Source: UBA4732 sp963823075 (GTDB lineage Bacteria > Planctomycetota > Planctomycetia > Gemmatales > Gemmataceae). Taken from it: a stretch of 64,000 bases of DNA. Made by a program: the position numbers and the translations under genes. Where the stretch lies: positions 434,001-498,000 of the forward strand of contig CAWGKE010000001.1 in the NCBI GenBank assembly GCA_963823075.1, read 5' to 3'. Within the stretch, counting starts at the first letter, position 1. Each line of letters starts with the position of its first letter. This document shows, piece after piece, positions 8,793 to 18,868 of the stretch. The notes beneath the pieces are model-generated. The model saw only the letters and a list, made by a program, of their open reading frames with translations, was not told where the DNA came from and made no database searches.

Positions 8793-10175
8793 TCAGCCTC
8801 TATCCAGAGGATCGAACTCGTCTTCACGGCGCCCGGCCGCGTGCAGGTCGCGCAGGAGCTCCGCCGCCGCCCAATCCGCCTGGGCGTTCGGCACGGCCGG
8901 CGTCGGCTGGGCCGCGACGACGGCGGCGGCGGCGTGCGCGGACGTCGTGGAGGTGGACGATTTGGTCGTGCTGGTCTTCGAGGTGTGGTTGGATGAGACG
9001 GCGCCGTATTTCACGAGGTCGGCGATCACCAGATCGCGCGCGGCGAGCCGCGGCCGGTGGCGAGGTCGTAGCCGGACACGGCGGAATAGCCGTTGCCGCC
9101 GGAGGTGACGTCGTGGAAGTCGGTCGCCGGCACGCTGTACACGGCGGCCGCCGCATTGGTCAGCGCGCCGAGGCCGGCCGCCGCGCGTCCCTGGTCGGCC
9201 AGCGCGATCAGGGCGGCCCACTGCGGCGCCGGCGCTGGTGCCGCCGTAGGCGAACCAGCCGGTGTAGCCGCTCGAGTCGGGCACGGTGTCATAGACGTAG
9301 AATCCCGTATTCGGGTCGGCATTGTAGGCGACATCGGGGGAGGAGCGTTTGCCGGAATCCTGGGCCTGGCGCTGGAAGGACGGTTCCGCCTCGTACTGGC
9401 TGGGGCCGCCGCCGCTGTCGCTCCACGCTTTTTCGCTCGCATAGGCGGCCGCGGTCGTGATGGTCAGACTCGTGCCGCCGACCGCCAATACGCTCGGCGA
9501 CACGGCGGGATACTGCGCCCCCGCCCCGCCGTCGCCGGACGACGCCACGAACGCGACGCCCGTGTGGCCGACCGGCGTGGTGAAGGCCGTGTCGTAGCCC
9601 GTCTCGCCGGAAAACTCGCCGCCGCCCCAGCTCATCGACACGACGGCCACGCCCGGCTGCTTGCGGGCGTAATCGACCGCGTTGATGAGGTCGGGCCAGG
9701 AACTCGTCGCCGCTTCCACCAGCAGGATCTTCGCCTTCGGCGCGATCGCGTGCGCCCACTCCACGTCCAGGGAGATTTCCCCCGCCCAGTTCGCGTCGGT
9801 CGCCGGCAGGCCCTGCGGCGTCGCCTTCACGAACGACGGCGGGTCCGCCAGGCCGAACGTGCGGTCGAACACCTTCAGGTCGGATGCGATGTTCCGGTCG
9901 TCGTAGGCGTCCACGACAGCGATGGTCTGGCCCGTGCCGTCATAGGACAGCTTGTCGAAGCCGTAGGCGTGGCGCACCTGCGCGGGTGTGTAAGGGGCTG
10001 TGGCGTCGGCGGTCATCGGGACGAGGGAAAAATCGGGGCCGGCGACGGAAGGCAGCGCCCGCGGCTCCAGTTCTTCGAGTTGAAGTCTCCGTGATGGAGC
10101 TTTCATCGGCGTCGGACGGTGGGGGGCGAGCAGCGACCGGACTTTCCGAAGTGCGGACCGCAACAAGGCATTCAT
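8793..10175 (-). CDS. Sedolisin-like serine carboxyl protease (S53), two frameshifts
   Basis: A secreted endopeptidase of about 460 aa. The ATG at 10175 follows GGGAGGG. The N-terminus carries RRLQLEELEPRALPS, an LExLExR motif also seen at the start of the protein at 29192. The catalytic elements match the S53 family: GEISLDVEW (Glu and Asp), SSGDGG (oxyanion region) and GGTSAG with the nucleophile Ser. After that Ser the frame shifts near 9228 into QWAALIALADQGR...GRGSP, then returns near 9035 to DLVIADLVKYG. The total length is an exact multiple of three, so the two shifts compensate. The last 70 residues are Ser/Thr- and Ala-rich. It converges with the nagA-like gene, 12 bases apart. Confidence 0.8.
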   Translation of the reverse strand: MNALLRSALRKVRSLLAPHRPTPMKAPSRRLQLEELEPRALPSVAGPDFSLVPMTADATAPYTPAQVRHAYGFDKLSYDGTGQTIAVVDAYDDRNIASDLKVFDRTFGLADPPSFVKATPQGLPATDANWAGEISLDVEWAHAIAPKAKILLVEAATSSWPDLINAVDYARKQPGVAVVSMSWGGGEFSGETGYDTAFTTPVGHTGVAFVASSGDGGAGAQYPAVSPSVLAVGGTSLTITTAAAYASEKAWSDSGGGPSQYEAEPSFQRQAQDSGKRSSPDVAYNADPNTGFYVYDTVPDSSGYTGWFAYGGTSAGAAVGRPDRAGRPGTRGGRPRRADQCGGRRVQRAGDRLPRRHLRRQRLFRRVRLRPRHRPRLAARDLVIADLVKYGAVSSNHTSKTSTTKSSTSTTSAHAAAAVVAAQPTPAVPNAQADWAAAELLRDLHAAGRREDEFDPLDRG

Positions 10176-10327
10176 GGCGGGGTCCCTCCCTTCGTCGGGT
10201 CGTCGTCCGCGCCCCGAACCGGCGGGAGGCGGGCCGGGCATTATGGCGGCCTGCCGCGGAGAATCAAGACGGACCACCCTCCCTTGGGGTGTACCTCTCG
10301 AATTTGGAGGCGGCGTGGGCCGGCCGG

Positions 10328-10435
10328 CCCGTGCTGAAGCACGGGCCTACAAGCAAAAGCCCGGTAAACCGGGCTGAAATCCCTGGCAGCCCGGTTCACC
10401 GGGCTTCGGCTTGTAGGCCCGCCGTTCACGGCGGG
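10328..10435. repeat. Composite palindromic (REP-like) element, copy 1
   Basis: Four hairpins in 108 bases: CCCGTGC/GCACGGG (10328-10345), AGCCCGG/CCGGGCT (10358-10374), AGCCCGG/CCGGGCT again (10388-10405) and CCCGCCG/CGGCGGG (10418-10435). The outer arms GCCTACAAGC (10345-10354) and GCTTGTAGGC (10409-10418) enclose the middle two, giving a cruciform. The same order of modules recurs at 23126-23233. It lies between the protease gene and the rRNA leader. The rest of 10176-10737 holds nothing else I recognise. Confidence 0.8.
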
Positions 10436-10737
10436 ACGGGCCAGGTCCAAAATCGGGAGGCACACCCCCTCCCTTGTTTCGGATGATGGGCTGGACGACC
10501 GTTAAACCAAGCCATCGACTCCTCAAAACGGTGCAAAAAGGACCCTTTTCCTGCAGGCCGGCGACGGGATCGCCGCTCACTGGCAAACCTGGGGTTGTAT
10601 TCGGCGCCGCGTTGGCAAGGAGGGTGCGATGATAGCGCGTTCTCCGCTGCTGGCGGCGCCCTGCGACTCCGTTCCGCGGCCTTTGAAAATACCGTGAATC
10701 GTTTCGGCCCGGGTCGCGTCTAACTTTTCACAACAAC

Positions 10738-10763
10738 GCCGGTGCCCCTCTCAGGGCGCCGGC
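10738..10763 (+). promoter_or_regulatory. Leader hairpin before boxA
   Basis: GCCGGTGCCC pairs with GGGCGCCGGC across a 6-nt loop (one G-U type mismatch), directly before the boxA-like element. It may be part of the rRNA leader. No confident -35/-10 promoter was found upstream. Confidence 0.4.
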
Positions 10764-10764
10764 T

Positions 10765-10777
10765 TGGTCTTTGACAA
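10765..10777 (+). promoter_or_regulatory. boxA-like antitermination element of rRNA leader
   Basis: TGGTCTTTGACAA closely matches the rRNA boxA consensus TGCTCTTTAACAA, the Nus-factor binding site in rRNA leaders. It lies about 250 bases before the 16S gene on the same strand, the expected place for such an element. Confidence 0.6.
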
Positions 10778-10856
10778 CTCGGCGAGCACCTAGCCAAAGC
10801 AGGGGTGTGGGAGCCTTTTACGGCCGACACATTCCTTGCCGGCCTTCCTTATGTCA

Positions 10857-10891
10857 CCCTCTCCCTTGGCGGGAGAGGGCGGGGTGAGGGG
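10857..10891. repeat. CCCTCTCCC/GGGAGAGGG dispersed palindrome in rRNA leader
   Basis: CCCTCTCCCTTGG is followed by CGGGAGAGGG and CGGGGTGAGGG, a CT/AG-rich palindrome. Related sequences occur at 34335-34365, 43771-43800, 52462-52500 and 62834-62868, so this is one member of a dispersed family, here inside the rRNA leader. Confidence 0.5.
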
Positions 10892-11026
10892 GGCCGCGAG
10901 TTCTTTGAGTCGGCCCAAAAAGGCGATCTCAAACGCTTCGGTAGCGTTCATCAGCCGATCCGGTTTCGACCTTGCGTCGGGGCCGCGTCGGAGGAAGGCG
11001 GGGGCGAAAGCTTCCGCCGTCGCATA

Positions 11027-12560
<1,534 letters not shown>

Positions 12561-12648
12561 AAGGATGATTCTCTCCTCTTCTCCCGAAGAGGAAAACAAA
12601 CATGTCCCCACCCTCGCGGTGGATAGGCGCCTCGCCGAGTCAGAGATA

Positions 12649-12683
12649 CCCCGCCGGGTCGAATAGATCCGGCGGGGTTTTTT
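12649..12683 (+). terminator. Intrinsic terminator of the 16S transcript
   Basis: CCCCGCCGG (12649-12657) pairs perfectly with CCGGCGGGG (12669-12677), followed by TTTTTT. It closes the rRNA transcript about 90 bases after the 16S end and confirms that no 23S gene is co-transcribed. Confidence 0.85.
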
Positions 12684-12804
12684 CTAGGACGGCAAACTCA
12701 ACTTGAGACCCTCGGCGGACAAGCGATTTCTGGCGTTTTCCTGGGCCGCCCAGTTCAAGAACAGGCCGTTTTCGGGGCCTCTCAAGTTAAGTTTGCCATC
12801 CTAG
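12684..12804. mobile_element. MITE-like element with 25-bp terminal inverted repeats
   Basis: A 121-bp element whose ends are 25-base inverted repeats matching at 23 of 25 positions. The left end begins CTAGGACGGCAAACTCAACT and the right end finishes GTTTGCCATCCTAG. There is no coding capacity inside. Both flanks are T-tracts, so a target duplication cannot be told apart from the terminator's own T-run. It sits exactly at the end of the rRNA terminator. The parent transposon is unknown. Confidence 0.75.
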
Positions 12805-12853
12805 TTTTTTTGCGCCGAACGTGGATTCGCCGCGCTCGGCCGCACTATTTGGC

Positions 12854-12881
12854 TTGACTAATATTCCTGTTCCTCTACACT
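12854..12881 (+). promoter_or_regulatory. Probable sigma-70-type promoter of the Nramp gene
   Basis: TTGACT (12854-12859), 16 bases, then TACACT (12876-12881), 30 bases before the ATG at 12911. The match to the -35/-10 consensus is good at both boxes. No metal-regulator operator was recognised. Confidence 0.55.
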
Positions 12882-12910
12882 AAGATTCGGACGAGGGACA
12901 AGGGCTTGCC

Positions 12911-14455
12911 ATGCGCACGATGGACTCATCAATCGAGACGAAAAACATCCCGGGCCGTCCAATGACAGGCACGTCGCTGGAAGGCTTGAACGGTTCCGTT
13001 CCGGTGCCGGCGGCGAACGCCGGCTTCTGGCGGCAGATGCTTGCCTTCGCCGGCCCAGCCTTCCTCGTCAGCGTCGGCTACATGGACCCCGGCAACTGGG
13101 GCACGGACCTCCAGGCCGGGGCGCAGTATCGCTACGGCCTCCTCTGGGTGGTCGGCGTTGCCAGTCTCATGGCGATCGTCATGCAGGTCCTCTCCGCGCG
13201 GCTGGGCCTGGCGACGGGGAAGGACTTGGCCCAGGCCTGCCGCGACCATTACCCGCGCTGGACCCGCGTGCCGAACTGGCTGGCCTGCGAGGTCGCCATC
13301 GGAGCTTGCGACCTGGCCGAGGTCCTCGGCAGCGCCGTGGCGATCAACCTTCTCTTCCACGTCCCCCTATTCTGGGCCGTCCTCATCACCGCTTTCGACG
13401 TGCTGCTGCTGCTCAGCCTGCAAGGGATGGGCATGCGCGTCATCGAGGCGGTCATCGTGGTCCTCGTCGGCACCATCGGCGTTTGCTACTTCATCGAAAT
13501 CTTCGTCCTGCCGCAAACGCAACCCAGCTTCTCGGAAATGGGGTCCGCCCTGCTGACGCCCGGGTTCCGCCAAGAAGGCATGCTCGTGCTGGCCATCGGC
13601 ATCATCGGAGCGACGGTGATGCCGCACAACCTCTACCTGCATTCGGCCCTTGTCCACTCCCGCAAGTTGCAGGCCGAGGCGCCGATGGTCCGCCGGGCCG
13701 TCAAGTTCAACACCATCGACACGATCACGGCCCTGACGGTCGCCTTGTTCGTCAACGCGGCCATCCTGGTGCTGGCGGCCCTGGTGTTCAACGGCAAGGA
13801 CGCGGTGCGGCTGCCGGGCGGCACGGTCCTGCAGTACGACGCGCAAACCAAAGTGTACACGGACCCGGCCAGCGGCCGGGAGATCGCGAAATACGACGAG
13901 GCGACCAAGAGCGTGATCGATCCCCAGACGGGCAAAGAAATCCCGGACGACCAACTTGCCGTTTTCAACCAGAATCCCGACTGGATCCGCGTGGCGTTCC
14001 TGACGCTGGCCCCGCTGTTGGGGGCTTCTCTGGCGAGCACGCTGTTTGCCGTGGCCCTGCTCGCCAGCGGCCAGAGCAGCACGATCACGGGGACGCTGGC
14101 CGGGCAGGTCGTCATGGAAGGGTTCATGCACTGGCGCATCCGGCCCTGGGTGCGCCGCCTGATTACGCGGTCCCTCGCCATCCTCCCCGCCGTCCTCATC
14201 ATCGGCTGGCGCGGGGAACAGAGCAGTGTGACGGACCTGCTGGTCCTCAGCCAGGTGGTGCTGGCCCTCCAGCTCCCGCTGGCCATGTTCCCGCTCATGC
14301 ACTTTACCAGCTCCAAAAAGTACATGGGCAAGTACGCCAACGGCTGGTTCCTGATGATCGCCGGGTGGGGGACCTGCCTGCTCATCACCGCCCTGGATCT
14401 GTACGGCCTGCCGGCCTCGCTTCAGGAAGCGTGGGCAGTCATCGTGGGCAGGTAG
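12911..14455 (+). CDS. mntH: Nramp/MntH-type divalent metal transporter
   Basis: A 514-aa, intact, polytopic membrane protein of the Nramp family, which imports Mn(II) and Fe(II) with protons. The first membrane helix has the metal-binding DPGNW motif (about residue 60), and helix 6 has the signature VMPHNLYLHSALVHSR (about 237-252). Both carry the canonical Asp, Asn and Met-Pro-His. Unusual for the family is a hydrophilic insert of about 60 residues (around 300-360), containing QYDAQTKVYTDPASGREI and the related PQTGKEIPDD, between two membrane segments. The ATG at 12911 was chosen; a second ATG three codons on is possible. It stands alone between the rRNA gene and the frameshifted trio. Confidence 0.9.
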   Translation: MRTMDSSIETKNIPGRPMTGTSLEGLNGSVPVPAANAGFWRQMLAFAGPAFLVSVGYMDPGNWGTDLQAGAQYRYGLLWVVGVASLMAIVMQVLSARLGLATGKDLAQACRDHYPRWTRVPNWLACEVAIGACDLAEVLGSAVAINLLFHVPLFWAVLITAFDVLLLLSLQGMGMRVIEAVIVVLVGTIGVCYFIEIFVLPQTQPSFSEMGSALLTPGFRQEGMLVLAIGIIGATVMPHNLYLHSALVHSRKLQAEAPMVRRAVKFNTIDTITALTVALFVNAAILVLAALVFNGKDAVRLPGGTVLQYDAQTKVYTDPASGREIAKYDEATKSVIDPQTGKEIPDDQLAVFNQNPDWIRVAFLTLAPLLGASLASTLFAVALLASGQSSTITGTLAGQVVMEGFMHWRIRPWVRRLITRSLAILPAVLIIGWRGEQSSVTDLLVLSQVVLALQLPLAMFPLMHFTSSKKYMGKYANGWFLMIAGWGTCLLITALDLYGLPASLQEAWAVIVGR

Positions 14456-14544
14456 ACGGTCGGAGCGCCGCTGCACCTGTTCTCCATTCTTTTTCCCCCT
14501 CCCACTTGCCAGCGGAAAGGCCCGTTTATAGGTTGCACTACGGT

Positions 14545-14571
14545 CTGTGATTAGGACGACCTAACTCACAG
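14545..14571. promoter_or_regulatory. Imperfect palindrome upstream of the DUF1559 gene
   Basis: CTGTGA, then TAGG, a 4-base centre, CCTA and TCACAG form a 27-base imperfect inverted repeat, 38 bases before the DUF1559 ATG. It could be an operator or a short hairpin in the mRNA leader. Confidence 0.35.
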
Positions 14572-14609
14572 GAGTAGTGTCGCCTCAACCGTGATTCAGG
14601 AGGAGCTAA

Positions 14610-15418
14610 ATGAGCCGTATCTCCCGTCGCCGCAACGCCTTCACGCTGATCGAGCTGCTGGTGGTGATCGCCATCATCGCCATCCTGATCGGCCTGCTGC
14701 TGCCCGCCGTCCAGAAGGTCCGCGAGGCCGCCGCACGCATGGCCTGCTCCAACAACCTCAAGCAGATCGGCCTGGCCTGCCACAACTACCACGCCGTTTT
14801 CGGCTACTTTCCGAGCGAGAATGCCGCGACGGCCCCTCCGTATCCGTATCCGAACACCTGCTGGAATTTGCAAACACTGGCCTACATGGAACAGCAAAAG
14901 CGGTGCTGGCGGTGCAGAATGGAGGCGGCGCTGGACGGGGAGCGGCGGGAACGCGAGCGGTACCGGGTACCTCGTCCCCGTCAATAACGGCAACATCCGG
15001 CTCAACTTCTATCTCTGCCCCAGTCGCGGCATTCGGGGCACTGGGTTGAGCATTACGGCTACCTCCAGCAAAATGGGCCGTCCTCTACGGTACGCCGGAC
15101 GGCGTTTCCTTGGCGGCCATCACCAACGTCAACGGCTCCTCCAGTACGGCCATCGTGGCTCACCTCGGCTGCAATCCCCGGGACTATGCCATCGGCCCCA
15201 CGCCGTGGTACAACTGCCTCCAACCGTTCTCTGGCCAGAGCATGGCGGACAGTCAAGTCCCCGTAGGGCAGTATTGCACAACCTTCAGTTCGCCGCATCC
15301 GGGCGGCAACACGGTGCTGTTTGCGGACGGTCACGTCCAAACGATCGATAACCAGTGGCTCACGGCCAACCAGTCGATCTGGTACCGGCAAAACACTACT
15401 CCCATCCAGTTCCCCTAA
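14610..15418 (+). pseudogene. DUF1559 prepilin-like protein, multiple frameshifts
   Basis: The N-terminus is a clear type IV prepilin/pseudopilin signal: basic start, then AFTLIELLVVIAIIAILIGL, cut before Phe and methylated in the family. It is followed by the DUF1559 block (PAVQKVREAAARMACSNNLKQ) typical of planctomycetes, which carry many such genes. The ATG at 14610 has the strong ribosome site AGGAGG. The coding frame changes at least three times: near 14905-14960 (into GTGYLVPVNNGNIRLNFYLCPS), near 15040-15060 (EHYGYLQQNGPSST), and near 15085 (into LYGTPDGVSLAAITNVN). The C-terminal HPGGNTVLFADGHV block is typical of the family. As read, no full-length protein can be made. Whether this is decay or indel error is not decidable here; both neighbours downstream are also shifted. 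Confidence 0.75.
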
Positions 15419-15482
15419 GTCTGGAATCCACAAAGAGGCCCGCATCGAGACTGCTCCGCCGGAGAGAAATTGAGGAGTTCCC

Positions 15483-16254
15483 ATGAAGGAGCCGCTACCT
15501 CAGCCGCCAATGCCCGCCCAGGCGCCTCAAGGGCGCTGGTTCAAGTTGGGGCCGCCGGCATCGCCTTCCTGCTGGTCCTGCCGGCCGCCGGGCTCGGTCT
15601 GCTGGTGCGGACGGCGGTCCCGAACGCCCCCCTGCCCGGCGCGGAGGAAGATGGGGCTTGGGCAGCCAGGAACTACCTGCCCAGAGACCACGTCGCCTCC
15701 CGGTTCGGATCGCTCCAGGAGATCCTGGCCCATCCCGATATCATTCCTACCCATGGCCACCCGCTCTTGGGCCGGCAGGCACCCGACTTTGAACTCGCCG
15801 ATCCCGAGGGCAAAGTCTGGAACCTTGGGGAATTACGGGACGGCCGTCCGGTGGTTTTGATCTTCTACTACGGCTACCACTGCGTTGCTTGCGTTCGGCA
15901 GCTTTTCGACGTCAACAGGGACCTGCCGCTCTTCCGCGAGGTTGGTGCGCGAGTGGTCGCCATCAGCCCCGACCCTCCGGAGTTGACGAGGCAACGGTTT
16001 CAGAGCACGGCCCGTTCGACTTCCCGGTCCTTTCGGATCCAGGAAACAAGGTGGCGCAAGCCTACGGGGTGTTCAAGCCGGTGCAGGATGGAACGACGGC
16101 GGACGTCCGCCGTCATGGGACTTTTGTCATCGACCGGGATGGCACGGTTCAGTGGGTCAATGTTGGGGACGCGCCGCTCCGTCGCAGTCCAGCGTTGCTC
16201 TACCAACTGGCCAAGATGGAAGACCGTTTGGGCGGCCTCGCTTTCGGTCATTAG
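15483..16254 (+). CDS. Membrane-anchored redoxin (AhpC/TSA-like), two frameshifts
   Basis: A thioredoxin-fold protein of about 257 aa. The ATG at 15483 follows GAGGAG. The frame shifts near 15530 into a single membrane anchor (AAGIAFLLVLPAAGLGLLV), then the redoxin domain: GRQAPDFELADPEGKVWNL, then VVLIFYYGYHCVACVRQL with a CVAC pair at the position of the peroxiredoxin/TlpA active site. A second shift near 15990 leads into DFPVLSDPGNKVAQAYGV and GTFVIDRDGTVQWVNVGD, the standard C-terminal half. The role is probably thiol-disulfide exchange or peroxide reduction outside the membrane. It lies between the DUF1559 gene and a small lipoprotein-like gene; the spacing suggests one transcript. Confidence 0.7.
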
Positions 16255-16265
16255 GAGGTCATGAC

Positions 16266-16680
16266 GTGAAAAAGTGCATGTTCTACCTGACGGCTGCGGC
16301 TGTTGCTGGCCTGCACCTCGTGCGGCACGGGAACATCTATCCGGTGTCTGGCAAGGTGACGTACAAAGGCCTGCCGGCGGCCGGCGCGGCCGTCTTTTTC
16401 CTTCGCCAGGGCGCTGACCTCATGAACGAGCCGATGATCATGGGCATCGTCCAGCAGGACGGATCCTTTTCCGTCGTCTGCGGCGACAAAGGCGCAGGCA
16501 CCCCCCGGCGAATACGACGTTCTAATCGAATGGAGGCCGCCCTCCAGCCAGCCGAAGGGCCTGGCCCAAAGCGCATCCGACAGGCTCAGCGGCCGTTACG
16601 CCAACCCGAAGAACCCCCGATTGCATGCGGAAATCAAGGCCGGAACCAACACCCTGCCCCCCTTCGAGCTGACGGATTAG
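16266..16680 (+). CDS. Small planctomycete secreted/lipoprotein-like protein, frameshifted
   Basis: A protein of about 138 aa beginning with GTG at 16266, 11 bases after the redoxin stop. It has a short hydrophobic N-terminus, then VSGKVTYKGLPAAGAAVFF, the start of a carboxypeptidase-regulatory-like beta domain found in many small planctomycete lipoproteins. A shift in the C-run at 16501-16506 is needed to reach PGEYDVLIEW and the family-typical end LSGRYANPKNPRLHAEIKAG. Another frame around 16300-16330 reads LLACTSCGTG, a good lipobox, so a second, compensating indel near the N-terminus is likely. Function is unknown. It is the third frameshifted gene in a row. Confidence 0.6.
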
Positions 16681-16755
16681 AGGGGCCTTTGGTGCGGCGA
16701 AAGCCTGGCGCGGCGAAGCCGCCCAAGGAGAAAGGAACCAGCCGACCCGCCGCAC

Positions 16756-18046
16756 CTACTCCCGCAGTCGGAACAGCTTGTGCAGGGCGTCCAGCAGCGT
16801 ATGGCCGGGGGCGTCGGCCTGCTGGTCCTCCGCCAGCGCACTGATGGGGCCGTGCAGGAATTGGTTCTGCAACTTCACGAAGGCATATTCGATATATTTG
16901 CGATCTTCCTCGCTGAGTCGGCCGTTGAGCCGGTCGAACAGCTTGCGCACCACTTCCTCGCGCTTGGCCTCCAGGTCCCGCGTCAGCCGTTCGATCACCG
17001 GGCCGTGCCGCCGCCGCCGCCACTCCTTGACGAAGCGCTGCGTCTCCTGCTCGACGACCGCCTCGGCCGGGGCGACGTGCCTGCGCCGGTCGGCCAGCGT
17101 CGCCTCTTGGATGCGCTTGAGATCGTCGATGTTGAATAAACAGGTGCGGTCGCCGTCGTGGATGCGCGGGTCGAAGTCGCGCGGCACGGCGATGTCGAGG
17201 ATCACCACCGGCCCGCCGCTCCGCTGCGCCGCGACGCGCCGGTAGCGCTCCAGCGTCACGATCGGCTCCGCCGCCCCGGTGGTGCTCAGCACGATGTCGG
17301 CCCGCGCCAGCATCTCGTCGAGCCGATCCCACGGCACGGCCTCGCCGCCGCAGCCGCGGGCCACGGCCTGCGCCTTCTCCGGGCTGCGGTTCACCACGAA
17401 GATGCGCTTCGGTTCCAGCCGCCGCAGGTGCTTCAGCGTCAGCTCGCCCATCTTGCCGGCGCCGATGACGAGGATGGTCTTGTCGCCGAAGTGGTCGAAG
17501 ACCTGGCGGACGTAATCGACGGCGGCGCTGGAAACGGAGACGTGGCCGCGGGCGATGCCGGTTTCGGTGCGGACGCGCTTGGCGACGCGGCGGGCGTGGG
17601 GGAACAGGGCGTGCAGCAGCGGGCCGGGGCCGTCGCATTTCTGGCCGAATTCGTAGGCTTTCGTCACCTGCCCGGCGATCTGCCCCTCGCCGACGATGAG
17701 GCTGTCGAGGCTGGCGGCGACGCGGAACAGGTGGCGCACGGCGTCGTCGTTCTGGCGGACGTACAGGTGCGGCCGGACCTCATCGACGGCCAGACCGTGG
17801 AACTCGGCGAGAAAGCGGCAAACGGCGTCGGCGTCGAGCGGCGTCGTGGCGCGGGTGGCGCGGTCGAGGACGCGGGCCAGGTACAGCTCGACGCGGTTGC
17901 AGGTGCTGAGGATGACGGCCTCGCAGTCGAGGCGGCGTGGTGAGGGCGTCGAGGGCGCGCGGCAGCTGGTCGTCGCGGAAGGCCAGCCGTTCGCGGACGG
18001 CGACGGGCGTGGTGCGGTGGCTGCAACCGACGGCGAGGAGGATCAT
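16756..18046 (-). CDS. hemA: Glutamyl-tRNA reductase (one frameshift)
   Basis: First enzyme of C5 tetrapyrrole synthesis: reduces glutamyl-tRNA to glutamate-1-semialdehyde with NADPH. About 429 aa after correcting one extra base near 17938. The start MILLAVGCSHRTTPVAVRER at 18046 is the canonical HemA N-terminus. After the shift come STCNRVELY with the catalytic Cys, DSLIVGEGQIAGQV, and the NADPH-binding VIGAGKMGELT. The C-terminal dimerisation helix ends near 16756. The ATG overlaps the upstream membrane-protein stop (ATGA), placing hemA last in a tetrapyrrole operon. Total length is 1 modulo 3, as expected for one insertion. Confidence 0.9.
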
Positions 18047-18817
18047 GACGGCCCTCCCGCCGGGTGTTCGAGGACAAGGCAGAGCACCAGGAGAAGAAAA
18101 GCGGCGATGGTCAGGAGGGCGAAGACCCGGCCGCGCAGGTTCCAGCCGTAGCGGAGGACGAGGAGGACGAGGACGGCGAGCCACAGAACGCCGGCGCCGA
18201 GGACGCGGTGGTCGAACCAGGGCGGCAGCGGCTGCTGGACCATGAGGACGAGGCCGATGACGAGGCCGCCGGTCAGGAGCGGGAAGGCGAGATCGACGGC
18301 CCGGCGGTTCATTTGCTCCAGCTTTTCGAGGCTGAGCAGGCGGAGGCCCCAGCGCGGCGGCGTCTTGTTGCGGAGGCGGCGGGCCTGGACGAGGTACATG
18401 ACGCTGGCGAGGAAGCCGACGCAGACGCCGACGGCGCCGAGCAGCAAAAGGCCGACGTGAAGGAAGCCCCAGAAGCGGTCGTTGGCCGGCGGCAGGGGGT
18501 CGGCCCGCGGCCCGATGAGGGCGCTGAGGCCGAGCAGGCCGAGCACCAGCGGCAGCACGAAGACGCCCCAGGTTAATTTACGATAATGAATAGATGCCAT
18601 AGAGGTAGAATACGGCCAGGACCCAGGCGAGGAGGATCATCCAGCCGATCGGCCAGTGAACGGCGAGGTAGATGGACTGGGCGAGGAGGCCGGCCGCGCC
18701 GAAGCCGACGCCGAGCAAATACAAGATCCGGCGCGGACGGAACTGGCGCCATAGCTCCAGCCCCAGCGCGGCGGCGTAGCTGGACGCGAAACAGACGAGC
18801 GTGACTCCTCCGTACAC
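18043..18817 (-). CDS. hemX: CcsA/HemX-type cytochrome c assembly membrane protein (frameshifted)
   Basis: A polytopic membrane protein of about 257 aa resembling CcsA/ResC and HemX proteins, which handle heme during cytochrome c maturation and commonly sit beside hemA. The N-terminal part carries helices LVCFASSYAAALG, ILYLLGVGFGAAGLLAQS and WMILLAWVLAVFYLYGIY. A frame change near 18585 leads to RKLTWGVFVLPLVLGLLG and the remaining helices. The two parts could be read as overlapping ORFs (18578-18853 and 18043-18600), but together they give one normal-length protein. The GTG start at 18817 has GAGGAAA before it; a TTG at 18853 is the alternative. It overlaps hemA by 4 bases. Confidence 0.7.
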
Positions 18818-18868
18818 GGGTTTCCTCGTTCGGCGGCGGGGCGTGTATTGCAATCCGGCAGGAGGGTA

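Noticed and set aside
10771..10800. TTGACA at 10771 as a -35 promoter box for rRNA
   Set aside because: No -10 box follows at the right distance; the sequence fits boxA better.
14546..14570. CRP-like site TGTGA...TCACA
   Set aside because: The half sites are 15 bases apart instead of 6, so it does not fit CRP. It was kept only as a palindrome.
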